DNA of 64,000 nt from Micromonospora echinospora. Lineage in GTDB: Bacteria; Actinomycetota; Actinomycetes; Mycobacteriales; Micromonosporaceae. Below the pieces are notes generated by a model. That model made no database searches. It saw only the letters and a list, made by a program, of their open reading frames with translations, and had not been told where the DNA came from. Shown one piece after another: positions 8,335-16,669 of the stretch. The stretch's first letter is position 1. Each line of letters begins with the position of its first letter. The translations under genes and the position numbers were made by a program. The stretch is from NCBI RefSeq assembly GCF_014203425.1, contig NZ_JACHJC010000001.1, forward strand, positions 2,790,001 through 2,854,000. The letters are read 5' to 3'.

Positions 8335-8464
8335 GGCAAGAGGTGGCTGCGCGCCGGAACGCGGCGGGGTGCCCGGCAGTTGGGGGAGGAGGGGGACGGG
8401 CGCGCCGTTTCGGGCGGCGTGGCATCGGGAACGTCGTCGGGACGGGCACGGGACGGAGGTCGAC

Positions 8465-9202
8465 ATGAGGACACCGAGTCGCCGTCGGCGGATGCTTGGC
8501 GTACCCCTGCTCGTCGCCACGCTGCTGGCCGGCGCCTGCGGCGACGGCGGCGGGAACGACGGCGGCGCCGCGGACCCGGGCGCGACCTCGGCGACCACCC
8601 CCGCGACGCCGGAGGCGTCGCAGTCGTCCGGCGGGCGCGTGACGATCCCGACGTCCGCCTTCGCCGACCTGCCGCCGGAGCTGCGCAAGACCGACGCGCA
8701 GCCGATGGAGGTCACCGACGCGCTACCCGAGTTGTGCGACCAGGAGTTCCGCAGCGGCGGACGGTCGGTCACCGCGAGCGCCGCCATGACGAGCGCCTAC
8801 AAGCAGCCCAAGGACCCGCCGGAGAACGTCCCCTACGGCACGCTGCACCAGACCGTCTTCGCCTTCGAGGGCACCGGCGCCGCCGACTACCTGCGCCGGG
8901 TCCGCGGCGCGATGGAGTCATGCCGGTCGTTCAAGGAGGCCGGCGGCACCGTCACCGTCCGGTCCGAGCCGATGGCCCGGACCGGGAACGAGGCGCTGCT
9001 GGTGACCGTCACCCGGCCGGCGACCGGCCTCGACGGCAGCCCCGCCGAAGGGCAGGCCACCAGCCAGATCATCGTGATCCGGGTCGCCGACGCGGTCACC
9101 GTCGTGCACGACCAGGGCTGGGAGGGGACCAGCAACGACCCCGCCCTGACCGACGACATCGCCGCGGCCGCGGTCCGCGGCCTCGACTCCTGGCAGCGCT
9201 GA
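8465..9202 (+). CDS. Secreted lipoprotein of unknown function
   Basis: A 245-residue lipoprotein. The signal peptide has arginines at residues 5-9, a hydrophobic stretch and the lipobox LLAGAC, so the mature protein begins with a lipidated cysteine. A Gly/Asp/Ala/Thr-rich linker follows, then a soluble domain of ~190 residues with two cysteines ('LPELCDQEF' and 'AMESCRSF') that could form a disulfide. This resembles PknH-like sensor domains but I cannot confirm that. The ATG at 8465 is preceded by GGACGGAGG. It faces away from the MarR operon. Confidence 0.8.
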   Translation: MRTPSRRRRMLGVPLLVATLLAGACGDGGGNDGGAADPGATSATTPATPEASQSSGGRVTIPTSAFADLPPELRKTDAQPMEVTDALPELCDQEFRSGGRSVTASAAMTSAYKQPKDPPENVPYGTLHQTVFAFEGTGAADYLRRVRGAMESCRSFKEAGGTVTVRSEPMARTGNEALLVTVTRPATGLDGSPAEGQATSQIIVIRVADAVTVVHDQGWEGTSNDPALTDDIAAAAVRGLDSWQR

Positions 9203-9206
9203 CCGC

Positions 9207-9773
9207 CTAACCGCGTCGCGCCACCCGGCGTACGAGCAGGTACGCCACGCCGCCGGCCAGCAGCCACGGCGCGGCGATCACGATCGGATCCAGCGGGTGG
9301 TGCACGCGGTCGACCCGGTTACCGCGCCGGGACGACAGCCCGTGGTGGGTGAACTCGCTGCGTACGCCCGTCTCGGCCACCAGGTTGTCCGGGTGGCGGC
9401 GCAACAGCGACCCCAGCCTGCTCTCCGCCGTGTCGACCCGGTCGGCGGCGAGCAGCAGCAGCCAGTGCGCGGCGCGGCCCTCGCTGAACCGGCGGTACGA
9501 GTAGCGGCGGATCACACCGGAGAGCCCCTTGGGCGGGCACGAGGTGCCGAAGACCGGGGTGAGGAACTTGTGCTCGATCGACCGCTCGCGCGGCCACTTC
9601 TCCGGCTGCCGCTCGGGGAACTCCCAGTGCGCGCCGGTGATCTCCGGGGCGTAGCGCTCCTGCGGCACGGAGGGCCGGTCCGCCGGGTCGAGGTCGGCGC
9701 CCCACCCGGGGATACGCGCGCGCAGCTCGTCCGGGGACTCGGTGAGTTTCGGCTTGTCCGGCGTGTACGGCAT
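9207..9773 (-). CDS. Hypothetical protein with C-terminal membrane anchor
   Basis: A 188-residue protein of no family I recognise. The N-terminal ~80 residues are Pro/Glu-rich and charged. The middle contains 'RAAHWLLLLAADRVDTAESRLGSLLRRHPDNL'. Residues ~165-183 form one hydrophobic segment ('IVIAAPWLLAGGVAYLLVRR'), which suggests an inward-facing membrane anchor. It follows the alcohol dehydrogenase gene by 18 bases in the same direction, so the two are probably one operon, and it may act with the dehydrogenase. Confidence 0.7.
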   Translation of the reverse strand: MPYTPDKPKLTESPDELRARIPGWGADLDPADRPSVPQERYAPEITGAHWEFPERQPEKWPRERSIEHKFLTPVFGTSCPPKGLSGVIRRYSYRRFSEGRAAHWLLLLAADRVDTAESRLGSLLRRHPDNLVAETGVRSEFTHHGLSSRRGNRVDRVHHPLDPIVIAAPWLLAGGVAYLLVRRVARRG

Positions 9774-9791
9774 GGTCGGCTCCCGGTCCTC

Positions 9792-10940
9792 TCAGGCGGC
9801 GTTCGGGACGATGAGCGGCTTGATGCAGCCGTTGAGCTTGGCGGAGAACATGTGGTATGCCTCGGCGACGTGCTCCAGCGGGATGTGGTGGGTCACGATG
9901 TCGCTGGGCTTGAGGTAGCCGTTGCGGATGTGCTCGAACAGGCGCGGCCACTGCCGCTTCACCGGGCACTGGTTCATCCGCAGCGTCAGCCCCTTGTTCA
10001 TCGCGTCGCCGAACTTCACCGCGCTGAACATCGGCCCGTACGCGCCCATCACGGAGATCGTGCCGCCCTTGCGTACCGAGTCGATGGCCCAGTTCAGCGC
10101 CACCGGCGAACCGCCCTGCAACTTCAGCTTCGCCGCGGTGACGTGCTGCAGCAGGTTGCCGTCCGCCTCCGCGCCGACCGCGTCGATGGCGACGTCCGCG
10201 CCCAGGTGGTCGGTGATCTTCTTCATGTGCACGACGATGTCGTCGTACTCGGCGAAGTTGTACGTCTCGGCGTGGGCGAAGGACGCCGCCTTCTCCAGCC
10301 GGTAGTCGAGGTGGTCGATGACGATGACCCGGCCGGCGCCCATCAGCCACGCCGACTTGGCGGCGTAGAGGCCGATCGGTCCAGCACCGAAGACGACAAC
10401 CACGTCCCCCTCGGCGATGTCACCGAGCTGCGCGCCGAAGTAGCCGGTGGCGAGCGCGTCGGTGAGCAGCACCGCGTCGTCGTCGTCCATCCACTCCGGA
10501 ATCAGGCTCGGCCCGACGTCGGCGAACGGCACCCGGACGTACTCGGCCTGGCCGCCGTCGTAGCCGCCGCAGGTGTGCGAGTAGCCGTAGATGCCGCCCA
10601 CCGCCGTGGCGTTCGGGTTCACGTTGTGGCAGTTGCTGTAGAGACCCCGGGCGCAGAAGAAGCACGACCCGCAGTACACGTTGAAGGGCACCATCACCCG
10701 GTCGCCCGGCTTGACGTTGCGCACCGACGGCCCGACCTCGTCCACCACGCCGACGAACTCGTGACCGAACGTCATCCCGACCCGGGTGTCGGGCATCATG
10801 CCGTGGTAGAGGTGCAGGTCGGAGCCGCAGATGGCGGCCCGCGTCACCCGCACGATCGCGTCGTTGGGGTGCTCCACGACGGGCCGGTCCTTCTCCTGGA
10901 CCCGCACCCGGTACGGACCGCGGTAGACCATTGCTCGCAC
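9792..10940 (-). CDS. Zinc-dependent alcohol/formaldehyde dehydrogenase
   Basis: A 382-residue medium-chain dehydrogenase. Catalytic zinc ligands are in 'CGSDLHLYHG' and 'GHEFVG'. The structural zinc cluster is 'CGSCFFCARGLYSNC', and the coenzyme loop is GAGPIG. The insert 'CHNVNPNATAVGG...YSHTCGGYDGGQAEYV' is typical of the glutathione-independent formaldehyde dehydrogenase-like subgroup. It probably oxidises aldehydes or alcohols with NAD. The GTG start at 10940 has GGGAGG six bases upstream. It is followed by the membrane-anchored hypothetical gene. Confidence 0.9.
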   Translation of the reverse strand: MRAMVYRGPYRVRVQEKDRPVVEHPNDAIVRVTRAAICGSDLHLYHGMMPDTRVGMTFGHEFVGVVDEVGPSVRNVKPGDRVMVPFNVYCGSCFFCARGLYSNCHNVNPNATAVGGIYGYSHTCGGYDGGQAEYVRVPFADVGPSLIPEWMDDDDAVLLTDALATGYFGAQLGDIAEGDVVVVFGAGPIGLYAAKSAWLMGAGRVIVIDHLDYRLEKAASFAHAETYNFAEYDDIVVHMKKITDHLGADVAIDAVGAEADGNLLQHVTAAKLKLQGGSPVALNWAIDSVRKGGTISVMGAYGPMFSAVKFGDAMNKGLTLRMNQCPVKRQWPRLFEHIRNGYLKPSDIVTHHIPLEHVAEAYHMFSAKLNGCIKPLIVPNAA

Positions 10941-11086
10941 TCGACGCCTCCCGGATGCCCGTGCCGTTGTTCGACTCGCCCCGGATCGTCCGGTGCACTG
11001 GAAGGGCTACCCCCGAAGATGAGGGGCAAACGGGAGCGCGATGCCGCGCGGACCACGTCGGCACCGCACCGCCCGCCTGACGACGG

Positions 11087-11512
11087 TCAGGACACGGCGG
11101 CCCGTACCAGCTCGGCGAGCTTCTTCTCCACCTCCGGGCTCCACCGCACCAGCGCGAACGACGCCGGCCACATGTCGCCGTCGTCGAGGTTCGCCGCCTC
11201 CTGGAAGCCCACCGTCGAGTAGCGGTACTTGAACTTCCCCGCGTCCTGGAAGAACACCACGATCTTGCCGGCCGCGTTGGCGTACGCGGGCATGCCGTAC
11301 CAGGTCTTCGGCGCCAGCTCCGGCGCGGCGGAGGTGATCGTCATGTGCACGCGCTCGGCCAGCTCGCGGTCCTCCGGCGCCATCTGCGCGATCCGGTCGA
11401 GCACCGCCTGGAGGTCGTCGGCCTTCTTCGCGCCCTTCCTGCCCTCGGCGCGCAGCTCGGCGGCGCGCTCCTTCATCGCGGCGCGCTCCTCGGCGCTGAA
11501 CCCGTCGGACAT
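11087..11512 (-). CDS. DUF1801 (YdhG-like) protein
   Basis: A 141-residue protein. An N-terminal charged helix ('SAEERAAMKERAAELRAEGRK') leads into the domain with 'WYGMPAYANAAGKIVVFFQD', which is the signature of DUF1801/YdhG-type proteins, sometimes called iron chaperone-like. The start ATG at 11512 has GGGGGAATCGAG before it. A much longer upstream reading exists but crosses the antisense of the neighbouring VOC gene and is rejected. It is divergent from the double VOC gene. Confidence 0.85.
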   Translation of the reverse strand: MSDGFSAEERAAMKERAAELRAEGRKGAKKADDLQAVLDRIAQMAPEDRELAERVHMTITSAAPELAPKTWYGMPAYANAAGKIVVFFQDAGKFKYRYSTVGFQEAANLDDGDMWPASFALVRWSPEVEKKLAELVRAAVS

Positions 11513-11656
11513 CTCGATTCCCCCTCGTGACTCGCGGTCCGCGTGGTGCCGACCGCCCGATGACAACGCTAGGGCGCGGCGGTGCCGGTGTGCTTCTCGA
11601 TTCCTGATCACCTGCCGGGACCACGGCGACCCGGCGTTCCGCCTACCATCGCCGCC

Positions 11657-12394
11657 ATGGCAACCCGGTTCGTGCAGATCAACATGAAGGCCCACGACGA
11701 GGTGGCGCTCGGCGGCTTCTGGGCGAAGGTGCTCGGCTGGGAGATGTCCAGCGAGGGCCCCGGCGTGACCAACCTCGAACCCGAGGGCCTCACCTACCCG
11801 GACCCGAGCACCCTGTACGTCGACCTGGTCGTCTCCGCCGAGCCCAAGACGGCGAAGAACCGGGTCCACGTCGACCTCGCGACCACCTCGGCCGCGCACC
11901 ACGCGGAGCTGGTCGCGCGCCTGACCGCTCTCGGCGCCACCCCCGCCGACGTGGGCCAGGGCGACGTGCCGTGGACGGTCCTGGCGGACCCGGAGGGCAA
12001 CGAGTTCTGCGTACGGGAGCCGAACCCGCTGTACGCGGACACCGGTCTCATCGGCGCGGTGGTGGTCGACTGCGCCGACCCGCGCGCCATGGCCGACTTC
12101 TGGGGCCGCGCCACCGACTGGACGGTGCACGAGGTGACCGACCAGCAGGCGGTGCTGCGCTCCGCCAAGGGCGTCGGCCCCTACCTGCGGTTCGTCCGCA
12201 CACCCGACGCGAAGACCGGGTGGAACCGGGTCCACCTCGACGTCCGCCCGTACCCGTCCGACGACCTGGACGCCGAGGCCGCGCGCCTGCGGACGCTGGG
12301 CGCCACCGACGCCGACCTGGGCGGGGCCGACACTCCGTGGCGGGTGCTGGTCGACCCGGAGGGCAACGAGTTCTGCGTCCTCACCCCGGCCTGA
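11657..12394 (+). CDS. Tandem VOC-domain protein (glyoxalase-6 type)
   Basis: A 245-residue protein of two VOC domains, residues ~1-118 and ~125-245. Both halves end with nearly the same motif, 'DPEGNEFCVREP' and 'DPEGNEFCVLTP', and both contain 'NRVHLD'/'NRVHVDL', so the protein arose by internal duplication. Proteins of this type bind small ligands or metals; the reaction is unknown. The start at 11657 follows the divergent DUF1801 gene. A hairpin terminator follows the stop. Confidence 0.88.
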   Translation: MATRFVQINMKAHDEVALGGFWAKVLGWEMSSEGPGVTNLEPEGLTYPDPSTLYVDLVVSAEPKTAKNRVHVDLATTSAAHHAELVARLTALGATPADVGQGDVPWTVLADPEGNEFCVREPNPLYADTGLIGAVVVDCADPRAMADFWGRATDWTVHEVTDQQAVLRSAKGVGPYLRFVRTPDAKTGWNRVHLDVRPYPSDDLDAEAARLRTLGATDADLGGADTPWRVLVDPEGNEFCVLTPA

Positions 12395-12398
12395 CCCA

Positions 12399-12442
12399 CC
12401 GACGGCGGCACCGGGCGGGCCCGACCACCCGCCCGGCGTCGG
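12399..12442. terminator. Bidirectional hairpin terminator
   Basis: Nested inverted repeats: inner arms CCGGGCGGG / CCCGCCCGG (12411-12419, 12428-12436) and outer arms CCGACG / CGTCGG (12399-12404, 12437-12442). It sits between two convergent genes and could end both messages. No T-tract. Confidence 0.6.
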
Positions 12443-12805
12443 TCAGGCCGCCCGCTCCGGCGGCCGGAACTCGTGGACCACCTCGATCGGCCCGACGATG
12501 TGCCTGTTGAACTCGTCCAGCTCCTCGGCCGGCACCCACAGCTCCAGGATGTCCCGGCCACCGACCTGCCGGACCGGGTAGCGGGCGGCGAAGGCCCGGT
12601 CGACGTGGAAACGGGTCACGTAGCCGACGCCGGACGCCGGCACGTTCCAGTCCCGGGCGATCATGACGGCGTACTCCTCGTTGAGCACCGGATAGAAGAT
12701 CGGCTGGTCGGGCAGGCGCGGTGGCCAGGCCCGCCAGCCGGAGGCGCGGACGAGGTCGAGCTCCCGGGGCCCGGTCGGGCGCCACAGCGTCGTCGTCTCC
12801 GTCAT
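12443..12805 (-). CDS. ADP-ribosylation/crystallin J1-like small protein
   Basis: A 120-residue protein beginning 'MTETTTLWRPTGPRELDLV' and containing 'PRLPDQPIFYPVLNEEYA' and 'ARDWNVPASGVGYVTRF'. I recall close relatives in Streptomyces and Micromonospora annotated as 'ADP-ribosylation/crystallin J1', although no ADP-ribosylglycohydrolase active site is visible and that name may be misleading. It is cytoplasmic. The function is unknown. It is divergent from the DinB gene at 12896. Confidence 0.75.
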   Translation of the reverse strand: MTETTTLWRPTGPRELDLVRASGWRAWPPRLPDQPIFYPVLNEEYAVMIARDWNVPASGVGYVTRFHVDRAFAARYPVRQVGGRDILELWVPAEELDEFNRHIVGPIEVVHEFRPPERAA

Positions 12806-12895
12806 CGCGTACCCCTCTCGCGTCTGGTCCCGGGCACCGTACCGGCAGAACCTCGCCGCCCCCCACGCATTTCGCCGGCTGCCTATGCTTCGGCG

Positions 12896-13432
12896 ATGGG
12901 CGACGCGATCACCGAGACCGAGGCCGAGGCGCTGCTGGCCGTCCTGGAGCGCAACCGGCGGACCTTCGCCTGGAAGACCGACGGGCTCGACGAGACCGGC
13001 CTGCGCGCCGTCACCGCCGCCAGCACCATGACGCTCGGCGGTCTGATCGCGCACATGGCCCTGGTCGAGGCGGACTGGCTGGCCGTGAAGGTGGCCGGTC
13101 AGGAGTACGGACCGCCGTGGGAGGGCGTCGACTTCGACGCCGAGCCCGACTGGGAGTGGCGTTTCGGCGCGCAGGCCGCACCGGAGGACGTGTACGCGCT
13201 GTGGCGGGCAGCGGTGCAGCGGTCGCGCCGGCTGATGGATGCCGTCGTCGCCGAACGTGGACTGGCCGGGCCGTCGTCGTTCACCTGGCCGAACGGGCGT
13301 TCCCCCACCGTTCGCAAGATGCTCCTCGACGTGATCGAGGAGTACGCCCGGCACACCGGCCACGCGGATCTGCTCCGCGAGGCGGTCGACGGGCGGGTGG
13401 GCGAGGGCGCTCCGCCGGATTTCACGTTCTGA
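12896..13432 (+). CDS. DinB/DUF664-family protein
   Basis: A 178-residue four-helix-bundle protein. Metal-ligand histidines of the DinB fold are in 'LGGLIAHMALVEADWL' and 'DVIEEYARHTGHADLLREA'. Actinobacterial members often act as thiol (mycothiol)-dependent S-transferases, but the exact substrate cannot be told. ATG at 12896 chosen because upstream in-frame sequence overlaps the divergent gene's promoter. A second family member lies at 58242. Confidence 0.87.
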   Translation: MGDAITETEAEALLAVLERNRRTFAWKTDGLDETGLRAVTAASTMTLGGLIAHMALVEADWLAVKVAGQEYGPPWEGVDFDAEPDWEWRFGAQAAPEDVYALWRAAVQRSRRLMDAVVAERGLAGPSSFTWPNGRSPTVRKMLLDVIEEYARHTGHADLLREAVDGRVGEGAPPDFTF

Positions 13433-13514
13433 CCCGGTGACGTTGTCGCGGGCCGATGAGTTTGACACGGTGCGGCGGTCAACCCGTCGAACCCACCTGA
13501 GAAGGAGCACCGCG

Positions 13515-14129
13515 ATGGCCACTGTCATCTCCACGCTGTTCATCTCGGCCGACGGTGTCGCCGAGATCGACCCCGACTGGCACTTCCCGTACTTCGACGA
13601 CAACATGGGCCGCGCCGTCACCGAGGACTACGACACCTCCGACGTGCTGCTGATCGGCCGGGAGACGTACGACAGCTTCGCCGGCGCCTGGCCGGACCGG
13701 GAGGCCGCCGGCGGTGAGGACGCGCCGTTCGCCAAGCAGCTCGGCGACATGCGCAAGGTGGTCGTCTCGCGCCAGCCGCTGGAGTTCTCCTGGCGCAACT
13801 CCGAGCTGATCCAGGGTGACCTGGTGGACGCAGTGCGCGCGCTCAAGGCCGACGCCGGCATCAAGGGCATCCTCATCCCCGGCTCGATCTCGGTGGTGCA
13901 GCAACTGCTCGCCGCGGGCCTGGTGGACGAGCTGCGGCTGCTGGTGCACCCGGTCGCCGCGCGCAAGGGCCGTCGGCTGTTCGACGAGGGCGACGCGCCG
14001 TACCACCTGAGGGTGGCCGGGACCGAGACGTACCCGACCGGCGTGATCCGGGTGATCTACACCCCGGCGCCGGCGCCGGGCGCGGTCGGCTACGACGACG
14101 TCAAGGACCAGGTGCCGGCCGGCAGCTGA
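13515..14129 (+). CDS. Dihydrofolate reductase family protein (RibD C-terminal domain)
   Basis: A 204-residue RibD C-terminal-type reductase: 'TLFISADGVAEIDPDWHFPY' at the start, 'VLLIGRETYDSFAGAWPDRE' in the first third, 'GILIPGSISVVQQLLAAGLVDEL' and the closing strand 'TYPTGVIRVIYTP'. It is likely NADPH-dependent, with an unknown substrate. GAGAAGGAG nine bases before the ATG at 13515 is a strong ribosome-binding site. It is a distant paralogue of the gene at 3675. Confidence 0.87.
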   Translation: MATVISTLFISADGVAEIDPDWHFPYFDDNMGRAVTEDYDTSDVLLIGRETYDSFAGAWPDREAAGGEDAPFAKQLGDMRKVVVSRQPLEFSWRNSELIQGDLVDAVRALKADAGIKGILIPGSISVVQQLLAAGLVDELRLLVHPVAARKGRRLFDEGDAPYHLRVAGTETYPTGVIRVIYTPAPAPGAVGYDDVKDQVPAGS

Positions 14130-14176
14130 CGATCACGGGGCGGCGCCGGGCCGGTGTGCCGTGAAAGGATCCGCCG

Positions 14177-15073
14177 GTGCGTCGCGCCCCGCTGCTGCTG
14201 ATCCTCGCGGCCGTGTGCGCCGTCGCCCACGTCGTCGGTGTCCTGGTGGCCGCACCGCTCTGGCGCGGCGCGGAGGTGCTGAGCCTGGCGCTGCTGCTCG
14301 CGTACGCTGTCGCCGCCGGACTGCCCGCCCCGCGCTGGGCGGTGCCGGTGGCGCTCGCACCGCTGCTCGTGGACGCGGTCCGCACCATGCCGGCCGGCGC
14401 GGGCGCCGGGGACGCCGGCTGGGTGGTGTACGGCAGCGGCGACAGCGCCTTCGACCGGACGGCCGGCTTCGACGCGGCGTTCGCCGGGAGCTGGGCGGCG
14501 CTTGTCGCGGTGGCGGTGCTGCTGGTCGCGTTCCGGGGCCGTGGACGGCGGCGGCGCCTGATCGCCGCGGCGGTCGCCGCCGCGCCCGTCGTCGGGTATG
14601 CGGCCGTCCGGGCCGCCGACATCGGCGTCGCCGTCGCCGCCAGTAACCGGGTCGTGGAGACCCGTACCCGGACCACGCTGACCCGGGGGGAGGGCCCGGG
14701 GTACGACCATGTCGACGTCGTGCCCGCGCTCGTCCTCGCGGTGCTGCCGCCGCTGGCTCTCGCCCTCGCCGCGCTGGCGCTCGCCGTGCTGCTGGCCGGG
14801 CGGGGCCGGCGGCTCGCCGCGACCGGGGCGGCACTGCTGGCGGTGCTCGCGTTGCCGCTGCTCGACGCGGCGCTGGCCGCGGTGCCGCATCCGTTCGAGG
14901 CCGACGGCACCGCGCTGTTCGCCTGGTACGCCATCCCGCCCACCTCGGCGATGCCGCAACCAGTGGCGGCGCTGACGGCGGCGGCGGAGCTGGCCGCGTA
15001 CCTGCTGCTCGTCGCCGGCGTGACCGGTGCGGACCGCGCCGCGCCGGCGGTGCCCGCGGCGGCGGCCCGTTGA
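14177..15073 (+). CDS. Polytopic membrane protein of unknown function
   Basis: A 298-residue, very Ala/Leu/Val-rich protein with a GTG start. I count about seven hydrophobic segments: near residues 3-28, 33-50, 55-68, 108-122, 132-155, 185-210 and 215-240, with another at the C-terminus. A soluble loop around residues 70-105 contains 'GWVVYGSGDSAFDRTAG'. No transporter or enzyme motif is visible. It lies 47 bases after the reductase gene in the same direction and could be cotranscribed. Confidence 0.72.
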   Translation: MRRAPLLLILAAVCAVAHVVGVLVAAPLWRGAEVLSLALLLAYAVAAGLPAPRWAVPVALAPLLVDAVRTMPAGAGAGDAGWVVYGSGDSAFDRTAGFDAAFAGSWAALVAVAVLLVAFRGRGRRRRLIAAAVAAAPVVGYAAVRAADIGVAVAASNRVVETRTRTTLTRGEGPGYDHVDVVPALVLAVLPPLALALAALALAVLLAGRGRRLAATGAALLAVLALPLLDAALAAVPHPFEADGTALFAWYAIPPTSAMPQPVAALTAAAELAAYLLLVAGVTGADRAAPAVPAAAAR

Positions 15074-15075
15074 CC

Positions 15076-15612
15076 TCAGGCGGTCGACTCCAGCTCGTCG
15101 AAGGCCACGTTCCACCACGACTCCGGCTCGCCGAACGCGACCGGGTCGACCGGGCGCAGGTCGTCGCGGATCGCCGCCGCGCGGGTCGCGCGTTCCCGGC
15201 CGCCCGGGTCGGTGGCGATGAGCTGCCCGAGCCGGTAGAGGAACTCCACGAACGCGGCGAACGTGCTGTTCACCGTCTCCAGGTTCGGCGTCTCCAGGTC
15301 CAGCAGGATCACCGCGCCGGTGCCGGCGTCCAGGCAGAACAGCAGCGCCGCGTCCTCCGGCGAGGCGCCCAGCACGATGTACGGGCGGGGGCCCTGGTCG
15401 CCCAGCTCGATCGACAGCGTGGAGAACAGCTCGACGTCGGGCACCGTCACGTCCACAGTGAACAGGATCGGCACCTCGACCGGCAGCGCGCCGTCGGGCG
15501 GGAAGACCGCCGGCCCGAGTGGCCCGAGGATCGCGTCGAAACGCTGGTCGGGGAAGTAGATGACGCCCCGCTCACCCCAGAGCGCGGTGAGCTGTTCGCG
15601 GGTGACGGTCAC
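15076..15612 (-). CDS. SUKH-4-like immunity protein
   Basis: A 178-residue acidic protein resembling the SUKH-4 immunity family, with the C-terminal pattern 'WWNVAFDELES' and the mixed alpha/beta region 'VFPPDGALPVEVPILF...GDQGPRPYIVLG'. Proteins of this family bind and neutralise a cognate toxin. It is the last gene of the type VII toxin operon. The GTG start at 15612 overlaps the preceding stop as GTGA. Family assignment is by pattern only. Confidence 0.68.
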   Translation of the reverse strand: MTVTREQLTALWGERGVIYFPDQRFDAILGPLGPAVFPPDGALPVEVPILFTVDVTVPDVELFSTLSIELGDQGPRPYIVLGASPEDAALLFCLDAGTGAVILLDLETPNLETVNSTFAAFVEFLYRLGQLIATDPGGRERATRAAAIRDDLRPVDPVAFGEPESWWNVAFDELESTA

Positions 15613-16145
15613 GGCTGCGTCTCGTCCTCGTCCGTCTCGTCGAGCAGGCCCTGCCGGTCCAGGAACGCGTACCACCCGTCGTCGTCGGTGACCAGTTCGG
15701 CGTAGCCGGGGCCGAGCACGTAGTAGTGCACGAACGAGTCCAGGTCGGGCGCCAGCTCCTCGAACGCGTCGCCCATGAACCACTCGGTGCCGGTGGGCGG
15801 GAAGTACCACACCGCGCCGGTGGCGCGCTCCAGGAAGATCGGCTCGTCGCTGCGCGTGCCGACCACGAGCCAGCCGGTCTTGTCCTGGCCGACGGGGGAG
15901 AAGTCGGGCGCGTAGTCGAGGAAGTACTGGACCCCGGCCAGCCGGGCGGTCGAGGCCAGCTCGAACGCGCCGGCCCGCAGGCCGTCGGCGGCGAGCAGGA
16001 ACTCGCGCAGGCCGGCCGGCAGCTCCGCCGGCACGTCACCGTCGTCGGCGGGGTCGCCGATCTGCGCGTACGCGAGACTGGCCGGCTCGTCCGCGGCCAG
16101 GTCGGCGCGGAGTTCGGCGAGAAGCTGCGCGAGATCGGAAGTCAA
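15609..16145 (-). CDS. SMI1/KNR4 (SUKH)-like immunity protein
   Basis: A 178-residue acidic protein. 'ELPAGLREFLLAADGLRAG' matches the typical SUKH opening, where a short helix leads to 'GLR..F'. 'GWLVVGTRSDEPIFLERATGAVWYF' is the conserved strand pair, and 'SFVHYYVLG' follows. It directly follows the HNH-type toxin gene, so it is the best candidate for cognate immunity. The start is a TTG at 16145 whose last two bases are part of the toxin's TGA (TTGA overlap), a rare start but the only one consistent with tight coupling. Confidence 0.78.
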   Translation of the reverse strand: MTSDLAQLLAELRADLAADEPASLAYAQIGDPADDGDVPAELPAGLREFLLAADGLRAGAFELASTARLAGVQYFLDYAPDFSPVGQDKTGWLVVGTRSDEPIFLERATGAVWYFPPTGTEWFMGDAFEELAPDLDSFVHYYVLGPGYAELVTDDDGWYAFLDRQGLLDETDEDETQP

Positions 16146-16669
16146 TCCACTACCTCTATTCGGATCGGGGTTCCGTCCGGCAGATTCTGGATCTGCCCCC
16201 AGATCTGGGAGCCGATGTCCGTGTTCGTTCTACCATGCAGCAGCTTGAGGTTGTCGACGGTGTCCGGCCCGCCGAGCTGCAGTTCCCACACGTGGTCCGG
16301 ATGGTAGTCGCTGAGCCGTCGACTGAGCCGGTTGGCGAGGTCCTTGTCGTGCGGCCAGTACTTGTCCCAGATCTTCTGCCGGATCCGCTCCTTGTACCCG
16401 TCGGTGATGCTCTTGTCGCGGGCCACCGGGTTGGTGGCCTTGTAGAGCTTGCCTTCGTCGCTGAGTTTCTTCAGCGCGGCCATCTTGCGCCGGAACTGGG
16501 CGGTGGCGTGGAAGTTCCGGCGTTCGACCCGGATCACCTTCGTGGGCAGGCTCCGGTTGGGCCCGGTGACCCGGACGATCGGCTTCTCCAGCTTCTCGAC
16601 CGCCTTGCGGACGATCTTGCCGGCCGCCGGTTTCGCGGCGGCGCCGCGGCCGCGCCGAGGGCTAGGCAT
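16142..16669 (-). CDS. HNH-type nuclease toxin (separate C-terminal effector domain)
   Basis: A 175-residue basic protein. The N-terminal ~55 residues are Lys/Arg-rich. Residues 121-150 carry a HNH/endonuclease VII-like signature: Tyr-His-Pro-Asp125-His126 with Glu129 and Gln131, then Asn140 and His145. This order (DH...E.Q...N...H) is seen in HNH-fold polymorphic toxins, so a nuclease attacking DNA or tRNA is likely. It overlaps the preceding carrier gene by 8 bases in another frame, and the immunity-like gene follows at once. It has no signal peptide and would need the upstream carrier for export, or could act inside the cell. Confidence 0.72.
   Translation of the reverse strand: MPSPRRGRGAAAKPAAGKIVRKAVEKLEKPIVRVTGPNRSLPTKVIRVERRNFHATAQFRRKMAALKKLSDEGKLYKATNPVARDKSITDGYKERIRQKIWDKYWPHDKDLANRLSRRLSDYHPDHVWELQLGGPDTVDNLKLLHGRTNTDIGSQIWGQIQNLPDGTPIRIEVVD

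Noticed and set aside
8321..8464. Extended start (MPNEM...) for the lipoprotein gene
   Set aside because: The first codons are simply the mirror of the MarR palindrome; the lipobox signal places the true start at 8465.
9297..11222. A 641-codon plus-strand frame
   Set aside because: Antisense to the dehydrogenase operon; composition is typical of a shadow frame.
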